From DATJBF01 sp035516795 (GTDB lineage Bacteria > Verrucomicrobiota > Verrucomicrobiia > Palsa-1439), in assembly GCA_035516795.1 (NCBI GenBank), contig DATIZX010000055.1, positions 1-64,000 on the forward strand: a DNA stretch of 64,000 nucleotides, in the 5' to 3' direction. A program made the translations under genes and the position numbers. The notes below the pieces were generated by a model. That model was not told the DNA's origin and ran no database searches. It worked only from the letters and a program-made list of their open reading frames with translations. Below, piece after piece: positions 52,479 to 61,725 of the stretch (position 1 is the stretch's first letter; the number at the start of each line of letters is the position of its first letter).

Positions 52479-54232
52479 TGCACACGTTCCGCGTTTGGGC
52501 TCCCCTTCCCAAAAGAGTGGAGCTTCTCGTTCAGGGCCGACGCTCACCAATGCAGCGGGGCCAGGATGGGTGGTGGACGGCAACTAACCAATCTGCAGCG
52601 CCGGGCAGCGACTACGGTTTTTTCGTCGATAACGAGGGTCCATTCCCGGATCCGCGCTCCGCTTGGCAACCCTCCGGAGTGCATGCCTTGTCGCGGTTGG
52701 TCGATCATTCGGCTTTTCAGTGGACCGATGGGGGCTGGCAGGCGCCGCCACTCTCAAAAGGGATGGTTTACGAACTACACGTCGGGACCTTTACGCCCCA
52801 GGGAACATTCGCCGCCGCCATCGGGAAACTGAATCATCTGGTATCTCTCGGAGTGACTCATGTCCAATTGATGCCCGTGGTCGAATTCCCGGGGGCTTAC
52901 GGTTGGGGATATGATGGCGTCGATGTATTTGCTCCTCGACACGTCTATGGCGGGCCGAGTGGACTCAAGCAGTTTGTGGACGCCTGCCATGCGGACGGTC
53001 TGGCTGTGCTCTTGGACGTTGTCTACAACCACTTGGGACCTTCTGGGAATTATCTCGCGAAGTATGCACCCTATTTCACACGGCGCTACCACACGCCGTG
53101 GGGCGACGCTGTGAATTTTGACGGGCCAGATAGCGACGAAGTGCGCCGCTTCTTTTGTGACAACACGCTGATGTGGCTCCGCGATTATCATTTCGATGGC
53201 GTGCGCTTGGACGCCGTGCATGCCATCAAGGACGCGTCCGCTTTCCCCTTTTTGGAGCAACTTGGACGGGAAGTAAAAGATCTGGAATCCTCGCTGGGAC
53301 GGCCATTGGTCGTCATTCCGGAAAGCGACTTGAACGATCCCCGGCTTCTCTGGCCTTACGAGCACGGCGGTTTCAACCTCGATGCGCAATGGAGTGACGA
53401 CTTTCATCACGCGCTGCACACGGTTCTGACGGGCGAGCGAACCGGTTACTACGAAGATTTCGGCACGTTGGCGGATGTGGCCAAGGCGCTGGAGAAGGCC
53501 TATGTTTATGCTGGGGGCTATTCCGTTCATCGTCGCCGCAGCCACGGTCGACCACCGATCGGCTTGGGCGGTAATCGCTTCTTGGGATATCTACAGAACC
53601 ACGACCAGGTCGGTAATCGAGCCCGGGGGGAGCGCATCAGCCAACTCGTCAGCGTCGACCGCTTGAAGATCGGCGCGGCTTTGGTGATGACTTCACCATT
53701 CGTGCCGATGCTGTTCCAAGGGGAAGAATGGGGCGCTTCGACACCATTCCTCTATTTTACGGATCATCAGGAACCAGAACTCGCGAAAGCCGTGTGCGAA
53801 GGGCGACGCCGGGAATTCGCCGCTTTCGGCTGGAAACCAGAGGAGATTCCCGATCCGCAGGCGCCCGAAACATTTCAGCGGTCAAAGCTGAACTGGTCGG
53901 AACTTACGCGCGAGCCACACGCCGAGATTCTCGACTGGCATCGGCGTCTGATCCAGTTGCGTCGCTCCGAGCCTTCTTTGACGGACGGTCGGTTGGATCG
54001 TGTCCGTGTCCATTTCAACGAGCAGGATCGTTGGCTGGTGGTTGAACGCGGCCCGATCAGTGTGGTCTGTAACCTTGCGGACCGATCTCAGCGAATTCCG
54101 ATACGCACGGGAACACATGAGGTACTGATGGCTTCGGCCGCAGGAAATGTAGTGGCCGGCGCGAGCGCAAATTTGCCGCCGGATGCAGTTGTGATTTTGA
54201 AATCATCTGAATCTCGGTCCGGTCTCTGCTGA
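52478..54232 (+). CDS. treZ: Maltooligosyltrehalose trehalohydrolase
   Basis: 584 residues. GH13: WGYDGVDVFAPRHVYGG, DVVYNHLGPSGNYL, DGVRLDAVHAIKD (nucleophile), VIPESDLNDPRL (acid/base), NLDAQWSDDFHHALHT and LQNHDQVGNRARGER. It releases free trehalose from the TreY product. The N-terminal CBM-like region is short. It begins at ATG 52478 overlapping treY; a TTG 3 bp earlier is less likely. Confidence 0.95.
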   Translation: MHTFRVWAPLPKRVELLVQGRRSPMQRGQDGWWTATNQSAAPGSDYGFFVDNEGPFPDPRSAWQPSGVHALSRLVDHSAFQWTDGGWQAPPLSKGMVYELHVGTFTPQGTFAAAIGKLNHLVSLGVTHVQLMPVVEFPGAYGWGYDGVDVFAPRHVYGGPSGLKQFVDACHADGLAVLLDVVYNHLGPSGNYLAKYAPYFTRRYHTPWGDAVNFDGPDSDEVRRFFCDNTLMWLRDYHFDGVRLDAVHAIKDASAFPFLEQLGREVKDLESSLGRPLVVIPESDLNDPRLLWPYEHGGFNLDAQWSDDFHHALHTVLTGERTGYYEDFGTLADVAKALEKAYVYAGGYSVHRRRSHGRPPIGLGGNRFLGYLQNHDQVGNRARGERISQLVSVDRLKIGAALVMTSPFVPMLFQGEEWGASTPFLYFTDHQEPELAKAVCEGRRREFAAFGWKPEEIPDPQAPETFQRSKLNWSELTREPHAEILDWHRRLIQLRRSEPSLTDGRLDRVRVHFNEQDRWLVVERGPISVVCNLADRSQRIPIRTGTHEVLMASAAGNVVAGASANLPPDAVVILKSSESRSGLC

Positions 54233-54255
54233 ATCCACTTGTCAGAGGTGAGGCC

Positions 54256-54284
54256 AAAACGTATGAGTCGAATATGCACGTTTT
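54256..54284 (+). terminator. Possible weak terminator after treZ
   Basis: AAAACGT (54256-54262) and ACGTTTT (54278-54284) form a 7-bp stem that ends in T4. The stem is AT-rich and the loop is 15 bases, so efficiency is doubtful. Confidence 0.3.
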
Positions 54285-54308
54285 GAAAACGGCCCTACTC
54301 TAAGGCTT

Positions 54309-55490
54309 ATGAGGACACGTCTAATTTGTGCATGGTTTTGTTTGTCAGCGGCAAGCGTCTTCGCGGAGCCGTTCTACGATTTAAGTTTTGACGCCGCGTC
54401 GAAAAAGGCGGCGCACACGGGCAAGATCGTTTTGGTGGATTTCTACGCGACCTGGTGTGGTCCATGCCGACTCTTGGATAAACGGACCTGGACCGATGCC
54501 GCTGTGATCAAGATGCTCGAACAAGAAACCGTTGCGTTACGCATCGACGCGGAAAAGCAAACGGACCTTGCTACACGCTACCACATCGACGCCTATCCCA
54601 GTGTGCTCCTCATTAAACCCAATGGAACAGAACTGGGGCGGTTGGTCGGTTACCGCGATCCCGAAACTTTTCTGGCCGATTTCAACGCTGCGCTTAAGGG
54701 AACCTTCCCTCCGGTCCATGTCGCACCTCTGGGAACCAACGATCCGATGGTTCGAATGGGGCAGGGCCACATGCTGGCCCAAAAGGGAAAGGATGCCGAA
54801 GCGTTGCAGGAGTATTTGTGGTGTTTTGATCACGGCAACGAAGTCAGTTCGTCTTTTGACTTGGTGCGCACCAGCATTCTGTTGGGTTACATCAAGGACT
54901 TGGGGCTTCGTTATCCTGCCGCGAAGAAGGCGATGGAAAGCGAGCGTGACGAGCGACAGGCCAAACTGCTGTCCGGCTCCGCCGATCAACATACCGTCTA
55001 TGAAATCATACAACTCAATAGCGCGCTGGATCAAAGGGAGAAGAACTTGGCGGTGTTCGATCAACTTCCATCTGGAAGCGCTGATCGAGAGTATGTTTTG
55101 CCTTTGCTCATTGATCAGCTTTTGGGGGCTAAACGCTACGCCGATATTCTGGGCGGCAAGGACGGAAAATCTGCGTTTGCGGAGCTAGTTGACGGATACA
55201 ATTACATGGTGGACACGCTGAACCCGAAGAATCCGCAGAGGGGCATGTACGAGAAATCCTATCGTAATTACACGGTAATGGCAGGCGCACACTTCTTCGA
55301 GGCCCTGGCCGGACTGAAGCGGAACGGCGAAGCCAAGGAGTTGGCGCAACAGATACTGAAGTTCGATTCGTCGAGGGCAACTCGCATCATACTGGCCGAA
55401 GCTGCAGAGCGAGCCGACAACGCCGAATTGGCGCAATACGTGAAGCAGCGGGGGATCGTCCGGAACCCGATGAGCGACCACGCCCAATGA
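54309..55490 (+). CDS. Secreted thioredoxin-like protein
   Basis: 393 residues. Signal peptide (RTRLICAWFCLSAASVFA); thioredoxin fold at about 25-130 with WCGPC (Cys50, Cys53) and cis-Pro in DAYPSVLLIK. The remaining 260 residues look helical, TPR-like (VRMGQGHMLAQKGKDAEALQ), with no recognised family. Likely an envelope disulfide reductase or chaperone; partners unknown. It lies after the trehalose operon but need not belong to it. Confidence 0.82.
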   Translation: MRTRLICAWFCLSAASVFAEPFYDLSFDAASKKAAHTGKIVLVDFYATWCGPCRLLDKRTWTDAAVIKMLEQETVALRIDAEKQTDLATRYHIDAYPSVLLIKPNGTELGRLVGYRDPETFLADFNAALKGTFPPVHVAPLGTNDPMVRMGQGHMLAQKGKDAEALQEYLWCFDHGNEVSSSFDLVRTSILLGYIKDLGLRYPAAKKAMESERDERQAKLLSGSADQHTVYEIIQLNSALDQREKNLAVFDQLPSGSADREYVLPLLIDQLLGAKRYADILGGKDGKSAFAELVDGYNYMVDTLNPKNPQRGMYEKSYRNYTVMAGAHFFEALAGLKRNGEAKELAQQILKFDSSRATRIILAEAAERADNAELAQYVKQRGIVRNPMSDHAQ

Positions 55491-55541
55491 GACACAGATC
55501 CTCTGCGTTGAAGGTTTGGTCAAACCACCCTAACTTAAAGC

Positions 55542-57350
55542 ATGAACTTCGAATCCATCGAGAACCATGGGATTATTGGCGACCTGCAAACCTCTGCTCT
55601 GGTAGGCATCGATGGCTCGGTCGACTTCATGTGTTTCCCGCGGTTTGATTCCCCGACCGTCTTTGCGGCACTTCTGGACAGCAAGAATGGCGGACGGTTC
55701 CAAATCGCTCCGACGACTTCGGAAGAGTTTCAGCGCAAGCAGATCTATTTCCCAGACACAAACATGTTGTTGACTCGTTTCCTATCGAATGACGGTGTGG
55801 CTGAGATCTCTGACTTCATGCCGCTCGAGCACTTGGGGCACAGCCACGATCTCGTGCGCCGTGTGAAGGTCGTGCGCGGGCAACTCCGGCTGCGAATGGT
55901 TTGCGCGCCCCGCTTCGACTATGGCCGTGCCAAGCACAAGGTGGAAAAGCGGAAGGGCGAAGTGTTGTTCATTGCCGAAGGTAAAAAGGGCATAACCTTG
56001 CGGCTGCGCGCGAGTGTTCCCGTACGAATCAAGAACGGAGATGCCATCGCAGAATTCACCTTGAAGGCGGAGGAAAACGCCTCGTTTATTTTGGAACAGG
56101 TAGCGCCGCGGCAGGAATCTCCATCCACCCAACCTGACTACATCTCGGAATCTTTCAAGCAGACAATGAATTTCTGGCAGATGTGGGCGGGACGGTCCCA
56201 GTATCGCGGTCGCTGGCGCGAAATGATCACACGGTCCGCCCTCACCCTGAAGTTGTTAACCTACGCACCGTCTGGCTCCATAGTCGCGGCTCCAACCTTT
56301 GGCTTGCCAGAGGAAATTGGCGGCCCGCGCAATTGGGATTACCGGTACACCTGGGTCCGCGACGCATCCTTCACGCTCTATGCCTTGATGCGCCTTGGCT
56401 ACACGGAGGAAGCGGCGGCCTTCATGCGCTGGATTGAGGAGCGTTGCCAGGAGACGACCGCATCCAATCCGCTGCAGGTGATGTATGGAATTGACGGTCG
56501 CCGCGACCTTGCGGAGATCGAGCTGCCACATTTCGAAGGGTACCGCCATTCCAAGCCGGTGCGCATCGGTAACGCGGCGTATCGCCAACTGCAGCTCGAT
56601 ATCTACGGCGAATTGATGGATTCCGTTTACATCTACAACAAATACGGCGAGCCCATCTCCTATGATTTTTGGATGAACCTCACACGACTGATCGACTGGG
56701 TGTGCGAGCATTGGCAGGAGCCCGACGATGGAATTTGGGAAGTTCGTGGGGGCCCACGGCTGTTTCTGTATTCACGGGTGTTGTGCTGGGTGGCGATCGA
56801 CCGCGGAATTCGCCTGGCGCTCAAGCGGTCGTTTCCCGCGCCGCTGGGCCGCTGGCAACGCATTCGTGACGAGATTTATCAGGACGTATATCATAAGTTT
56901 TGGAACGCGAGATTGCGCGCTTTCGTGCAATTTAAAGGGGCCAAAACGGTGGATGCGTCGAGTCTGCTCATGCCGATGTTGAAATTCATCAGCCCGATGG
57001 ACCCGCGTTGGTCCTCCCATCTGGCGACGGTAGAAAACAAGCTGGTGGAAGATTCGTTGGTGTACCGGTACAAAGTGCTCGAAGGAAGCCAGGACGGATT
57101 GCCGGGGAGCGAAGGCACTTTCACCATGTGCTCCTTCTGGTATGTCGAATGTCTGGCCCGCGCTGGCGATCTGAAACTGGCCCGGTTCATTCTCGAAAAG
57201 GCCTTTGGTTATGCCAACCACGTTGGGCTGTATGCGGAGGAACTGGGACATTGCGGTGAGCAACTGGGCAACTTCCCGCAAGCCTTTACCCATCTGGCGC
57301 TCATCAGTGCCTGCTCGTACCTGGACCGGAAACTGGGTCCCGGCGCTTAA
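55542..57350 (+). CDS. GH15-family glucoamylase-like or trehalase-like enzyme
   Basis: 602 residues, the bacterial GH15 layout: an N-terminal beta-sandwich (NHGIIGDLQTSALVGIDGSV, FPRFDSPTVFAALLD) and an alpha/alpha-barrel (GPRNWDYRYTWVRDASFTLY, DGIWEVRGGP, GSEGTFTMCSFWYVECLARA). The catalytic Glu pair is likely in DGIWEVRG and SEGTF. Family members hydrolyse starch-like glucans or trehalose; context leaves both open. Not exported by any visible signal. Confidence 0.88.
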   Translation: MNFESIENHGIIGDLQTSALVGIDGSVDFMCFPRFDSPTVFAALLDSKNGGRFQIAPTTSEEFQRKQIYFPDTNMLLTRFLSNDGVAEISDFMPLEHLGHSHDLVRRVKVVRGQLRLRMVCAPRFDYGRAKHKVEKRKGEVLFIAEGKKGITLRLRASVPVRIKNGDAIAEFTLKAEENASFILEQVAPRQESPSTQPDYISESFKQTMNFWQMWAGRSQYRGRWREMITRSALTLKLLTYAPSGSIVAAPTFGLPEEIGGPRNWDYRYTWVRDASFTLYALMRLGYTEEAAAFMRWIEERCQETTASNPLQVMYGIDGRRDLAEIELPHFEGYRHSKPVRIGNAAYRQLQLDIYGELMDSVYIYNKYGEPISYDFWMNLTRLIDWVCEHWQEPDDGIWEVRGGPRLFLYSRVLCWVAIDRGIRLALKRSFPAPLGRWQRIRDEIYQDVYHKFWNARLRAFVQFKGAKTVDASSLLMPMLKFISPMDPRWSSHLATVENKLVEDSLVYRYKVLEGSQDGLPGSEGTFTMCSFWYVECLARAGDLKLARFILEKAFGYANHVGLYAEELGHCGEQLGNFPQAFTHLALISACSYLDRKLGPGA

Positions 57351-57368
57351 ATCCCACTCCAGCCTCGC

Positions 57369-58559
57369 TTATCGTATCGCCGGGTTCTTCTTGAGATGGA
57401 AACTGGCCTCAAATGAGTTGAACAGATCCAGATACTGCTCCAGGTAACGTGTGAGCAGAAAATGATTCGCGACGGTTTTGCGGGCGCTACGACCGAAGCG
57501 TTCCCGGAGCCGCTTGTCTTTCAGCAACTGGACGACGCGTCGCACCGTCTGTTCTACCGAGGAAACAAGGAAACCGTTGACCCCATCCCGGATCTGATAA
57601 CGAATGCCACCAACGTTGCCACCGACGACCGGCGTGCCTTTCCACATCGCTTCGGTCACCGTCAGGCCAAATCCTTCGCGGATGGATTTTTGCAGAATCA
57701 CTGCCGCCCGGCTTTGGATGGTGTTCACCAGCGCCGTATCGTCGCCATTGGGCAAAATGAGGATCCGTTCATCACGGGCATTCAACAGCGATTCGTAGAT
57801 TTCTGCGCCCTCCGGATCGTCGGAAGCGAAATTGCCGAGCATGACCAGCGCGCAATCCACTTCCTTTCGGATCAGCCGAAAGGCTTCGATGACCCCGCGC
57901 GGATCCTTCCAGGGATCGAAACGCGAAACCCGGGCGATGATGGGAAGGTCTGTCGGGATACCGTAGTACGCAAGACGCCCATCCATTTCTCGATCTTGCA
58001 GTCGCTGGTTTTTCGTGGTGAACGGATCAATGGCTGGCAGGAAAAACAGTTGCGGCGGTCTCAGTTTCCGCGCGTACTCGGGAATACCAAGGATGACGGC
58101 GTCGTGCTGCTCGATGAAGCGCGCCAGGTAGTGGGGATGAGAGAGATCGATGTGGCAACGCCAGATCCACGGCGCCCTTTTTGTATTTTTGTATAATGGC
58201 GGATAAGCGGGAGCGGCTGCGGATCGTGAACGACCACCAGATCATGATTGAAATGGTTCCGAATGGAATTCTCGAAGACGACCTTTTCGTAAATCTGGCG
58301 AACCCTGCAACACGCGCCAGCCGGCTTCCAGGCCGAGCCCGTTCATCAACAACGTCATCGAGGACAACAGCTCGGCAACACCTCCGCCGTAATAAGTCGA
58401 ATTGATGTTGGTGAAGCGGAATCCGCGCAAGGCCTCGGCTTTGGAGAGAATTCGATCGACCGCTTTGGCACCGATGAATGGCGCGTAATCCTCAACCTTT
58501 GGCAGTTTGTATCGCACGACAGGTCTTCCGTGAACGAGATCGGCATGTTGCCCGGTCAC
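57369..58559 (-). pseudogene. treT: Trehalose glycosyltransferring synthase (TreT), broken
   Basis: Three overlapping frames make one GT4 protein. N-terminal: INSTYYGGGVAELLSSMTLL, GLEAGWRVLQGS (GTG 58559). Middle: RQIYEKVVFENSIRNHFNHD and VVHDPQPLPLI. C-terminal: PWIWRCHIDLSHPHYLARF, ARVSRFDPWKD, QKSIREGFGLTVTEAMWKG. About 30 residues normally following GWRVLQGSPDF are missing at 58291-58300, and a second frame change lies in T-runs near 58174-58195. Normally it links NDP-glucose and glucose to trehalose. It follows an ABC sugar importer. Confidence 0.8.
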
Positions 58560-58640
58560 TACGATGGCAACTTAGTCCAACCCCAAGTTAGAAAGCAAGT
58601 GGAGTGCCCGGACACAACAGCCTAACGTCTTCGTGGAATG

Positions 58641-59462
58641 CTATCCTTTCGTGGCTCCAGCGGTGAGACCTTGGATGATTCGTTTCTGGAAGACTACGAC
58701 CAGCCCAATCAGTGGCAGCGTGCTCACCACGACCGCGGCCGCGATGGCGCCCCAGGGGATTTCATAGATGCTCCCACCGCTCAGACTCGCGACGCCGGCG
58801 GTCACCGTTTTGGCCGAGTCGCGGGTCATGAACGTCAGCGCCAGCAGGAATTCATTCCAGCAAAAGATGAAGATCAAAATGGCGGTGGTCGCCAACGCAG
58901 GCGCAGACAGTGGCATGATGATTTTCATGAGAATCTGCCAGCGATTGAATCCATCCACTTTGGCGGCTTCCTCGATATCGAGCGAGATGGTACGGAAGAA
59001 CGCCGTTAGAATCAGCGTCGCGAATGGAAGATTGAAGGTGATGTAGGGAACGATCAGCGCGATGGGATTGTTGGCCATGCCCGTTCGTCGCACCAGTTCG
59101 TACAACGGGAAAAAGAAGATGATGGTTGGGAAAAATGAAATGGAGATCAGTCCGACTTGCAGCCCTCTCGCGCCACGCACTTTAAGTCGTGAAAAACTGT
59201 AGGCCGCCATCGCGCTGACCAGCACACAGACAACTGTTGACACGCTCGAAATCAAGAAACTGTTCCACAAATAACGCGCGAACGGTTTACGGCTGAATAG
59301 CTCTTGATAATGGCCCCAAGTCGGATGCACCGGAGCATAAATGGTGGGGATGTGAGCGATCTCCGCATTGGTCTTCAGCGAGGTGATGATCTGCCAGGCA
59401 AACGGTGCAAGACACCACACCACCGCCAGCCAAATCAGAATTTGCTGCAGCGTCTTTTTCAC
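58641..59462 (-). CDS. ABC sugar transporter permease, MalG-type
   Basis: 273 residues from GTG 59462 (overlaps the MalF stop, GTGA); the frame upstream of that is antisense noise. About six helices, with the EAA loop IDLEEAAKVDG-like block read here as LDIEEAAKVDGFNRWQILMK. Second permease of a binding-protein-dependent disaccharide importer (CUT1 class). treT fragments follow in the same direction. Its substrate is likely trehalose, maltose or sucrose (inference from neighbours). Confidence 0.88.
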   Translation of the reverse strand: MKKTLQQILIWLAVVWCLAPFAWQIITSLKTNAEIAHIPTIYAPVHPTWGHYQELFSRKPFARYLWNSFLISSVSTVVCVLVSAMAAYSFSRLKVRGARGLQVGLISISFFPTIIFFFPLYELVRRTGMANNPIALIVPYITFNLPFATLILTAFFRTISLDIEEAAKVDGFNRWQILMKIIMPLSAPALATTAILIFIFCWNEFLLALTFMTRDSAKTVTAGVASLSGGSIYEIPWGAIAAAVVVSTLPLIGLVVVFQKRIIQGLTAGATKG

Positions 59463-60409
59463 ATGGCCTCGGATTTTTCCACGGCGCGCTCCGTCGCCAG
59501 AGCGCGTGCACCGCGTGTTCGCGACAGTGGCCAGTAAATCAACAGGCAAATTCCGCTCGTAATCAGGAATGTCACCACGATCATCGCCGCACCGTAGCCG
59601 AAATCCAGGTAGCGCAGAAAGGTACGGTAATTGTAAATCGCAACGGTTTCAGTGGCGCCACCCGGGCCGCCACCGGTCATCACGAAGATCAGGTCGAAGA
59701 TTCCAAAGGACTGGATGGTTCGAAACAACAGGGCCAGCATGATCGACGGCATCAACATCGGCAGCGTGATTAAACGAAAGCTGTTCCAGGCGCGGGCGCC
59801 ATCGATTTGGACCGCTTCGTACAGATCCTCGGGAATGTTCTGCAGCCCGGCCAGCAGGATAATCATCATGAACGGTGTTGTCTTCCAAACGTCGGCAAAG
59901 ATCACTGAGAACATGGCGGTGGGACCGCTGCCGAGCCAGGCCACAGGGCGCGAGAGCAAGCCCAAGCGCATCATCAAATCGTTGAAGACACCAGATTGAT
60001 CGTTGAAGATCCAGGCCCACGCCAAGGCGAGCACCGCCGTCGGTAACGCCCAGGGAATGAGCGTTGCCGTCCGCGCAAAGGAGCGACCGTGAAATTTCTC
60101 ATTAAGCAGAAGAGCGAACCACAATCCAAGCAGTAGTTCCGTGCTGACGGCAATAAATGTGAAAACAGTTGTTGTCATCATGGTCTGCCAGTAATGCCCG
60201 TCCTTCAGCAGACGGACGTAATTGAGCGTACCGCTGAATTGCGGATGCAAGCCGGTGCCGAGATTCTGGGTAAAGAAGCTTAACCAAAGAATTCGCAGAA
60301 CCGGATACACGGCCACGACCAACACAAATATCGCTGCTGGCCATAGCATGAGATATCCAAACGCTTGGTCTTCCAAACGCATCTTCTTGTTGTGTGCGGG
60401 TGTCCTCAT
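59459..60409 (-). CDS. ABC sugar transporter permease, MalF-type
   Basis: 316 residues from ATG 60409, which overlaps the binding-protein stop (ATGA). Six helices; EAA loop EDLYEAVQIDGARAWNSFRL. MalF-type CUT1 permease. The open frame extends to 61084 but that part is antisense to the binding-protein gene and has no homology. The second Met (60382) is an alternative start. Confidence 0.9.
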   Translation of the reverse strand: MRTPAHNKKMRLEDQAFGYLMLWPAAIFVLVVAVYPVLRILWLSFFTQNLGTGLHPQFSGTLNYVRLLKDGHYWQTMMTTTVFTFIAVSTELLLGLWFALLLNEKFHGRSFARTATLIPWALPTAVLALAWAWIFNDQSGVFNDLMMRLGLLSRPVAWLGSGPTAMFSVIFADVWKTTPFMMIILLAGLQNIPEDLYEAVQIDGARAWNSFRLITLPMLMPSIMLALLFRTIQSFGIFDLIFVMTGGGPGGATETVAIYNYRTFLRYLDFGYGAAMIVVTFLITSGICLLIYWPLSRTRGARALATERAVEKSEAM

Positions 60410-61725
60410 CGAAGTTGAGCCATTGGAAACGCGTGGGAATCGCGGCCTTTTGAAGTCCTGGTCCGTCGCAATAGCAATCGTGTCTCGCTGGCTGCTCCGC
60501 GCATTGCCTGTTTGGGAGTGAGCCGTCCCGTTAAGGCGGCGCTGACATACCGCTGCAAAATATCGGAAGCTTGCGCGTATTGTGGCACAGGAGGACGAGG
60601 AACGGTGGTTTGCAGCACCCGATAAATGGCCTGCTGCACGGGATCGGGACTGTTCTCGTAGAAACTTTTCAGTGCCGGCTGAATGGCGGTGGCTTGGTTG
60701 ATTCTGCGGATTTGCGGCAAGGCACTGATGAATTCGCAAAACTTCCACGCTGCGTCTTGGTGGTGACTGCTTTTGGCAATGGCAAAGCCGTATCCGCCTA
60801 GGGTCGAGGCTGGTCGTCCGTCGTCCGATTTTGGCATTGGCGCCAGGCCCACCTTGCCTTTGATCGGCGATTCTTCCCGCTGCGACAGCGGCCAGACGTA
60901 TGGCCAATTGCGAAGGAAAATTGCCCGCCCGCTCTGAAATAGTTGACGGCTCTGTTCCTCCGCATACGTCGTCACGCCCGGCGGCGAAATCTTCCACTTC
61001 TGCACGCAGTCGGTCAGGAACGTCAGCGCCGCCACGCCCGCAGGCTGATCGAGTCCGACCTGATCCGTGTCCGGGTTGATCCAAAATCCACCGTAACCGA
61101 TCAGCACTTCCAGAAAATCACACGCCAGCCCCTCGTATTGTTTTCCCTGCCAAACAAAGCCCCAGAGTTGGGGTGGATGCTGCAATTTCTGCGAAATTTG
61201 GGCCAAATCATCGAAGGTCGCAGGCGGTCGCTCGCCCGCCTTTGCCAGCAAATCTTTACGGTAAAAAAGCACGGCGCCGTCGATCTGTGTCGGCACACGG
61301 TAAATGCGTCCCCGATACTTGCTGCCTTCGATCGAACCGCTGATGAACCGATCCCACTCGGACGGGCTCCAGCGGTCTGTCAAATCTTCCAGCCAACCGG
61401 CCGCGGCAAATTTCGGAATCCACACCACATCGGCGTACACCAGATCATAAGCAGACTCGCCACTGAGAAACGAGGTCGTATAAAGATCTTCGCGAGCATC
61501 GGTCGCCGTCGGTCCTTCGACGTGGTGGATCTGAATTCCCGGATTCCTTTCGTGGAACTCGGCAAACAATTTCCGCCAAATGCCGGTGGTGTCCGGCTCC
61601 ATTAAAACATTCAGCACCACCACGCCTTCTGTCGATTCGGCCCTTTTTTCGCAGCCGACCAAAGACGCCGCGAACAGCAGCAACAATCCCATCCAAAACC
61701 GAGAATCCCACGTCCTGAATCGCAT
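60406..61725 (-). CDS. ABC sugar-binding lipoprotein, MalE-type
   Basis: 439 residues from ATG 61725 (TGATG overlap with the ATPase stop). Lipobox LVGC gives a membrane-anchored lipoprotein. Solute-binding family 1 fold: LFAEFHERNPGIQIHHVEG, YDLVYADVVWIPKFAAAGWL, GRIYRVPTQIDGAVLFYRKD, GYGFAIAKSS and ALPQIRRINQATAIQPALK. Captures a sugar for the MalF/G/K-type importer. The 3' end extends beyond the usual length with a basic tail. Confidence 0.92.
   Translation of the reverse strand: MRFRTWDSRFWMGLLLLFAASLVGCEKRAESTEGVVVLNVLMEPDTTGIWRKLFAEFHERNPGIQIHHVEGPTATDAREDLYTTSFLSGESAYDLVYADVVWIPKFAAAGWLEDLTDRWSPSEWDRFISGSIEGSKYRGRIYRVPTQIDGAVLFYRKDLLAKAGERPPATFDDLAQISQKLQHPPQLWGFVWQGKQYEGLACDFLEVLIGYGGFWINPDTDQVGLDQPAGVAALTFLTDCVQKWKISPPGVTTYAEEQSRQLFQSGRAIFLRNWPYVWPLSQREESPIKGKVGLAPMPKSDDGRPASTLGGYGFAIAKSSHHQDAAWKFCEFISALPQIRRINQATAIQPALKSFYENSPDPVQQAIYRVLQTTVPRPPVPQYAQASDILQRYVSAALTGRLTPKQAMRGAASETRLLLRRTRTSKGRDSHAFPMAQLR

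Noticed and set aside
60410..61084. N-terminal extension of the MalF-type permease frame
   Set aside because: Lies antisense-in-frame over the binding-protein gene, no permease features; ATG 60409 has the usual stop-start overlap.
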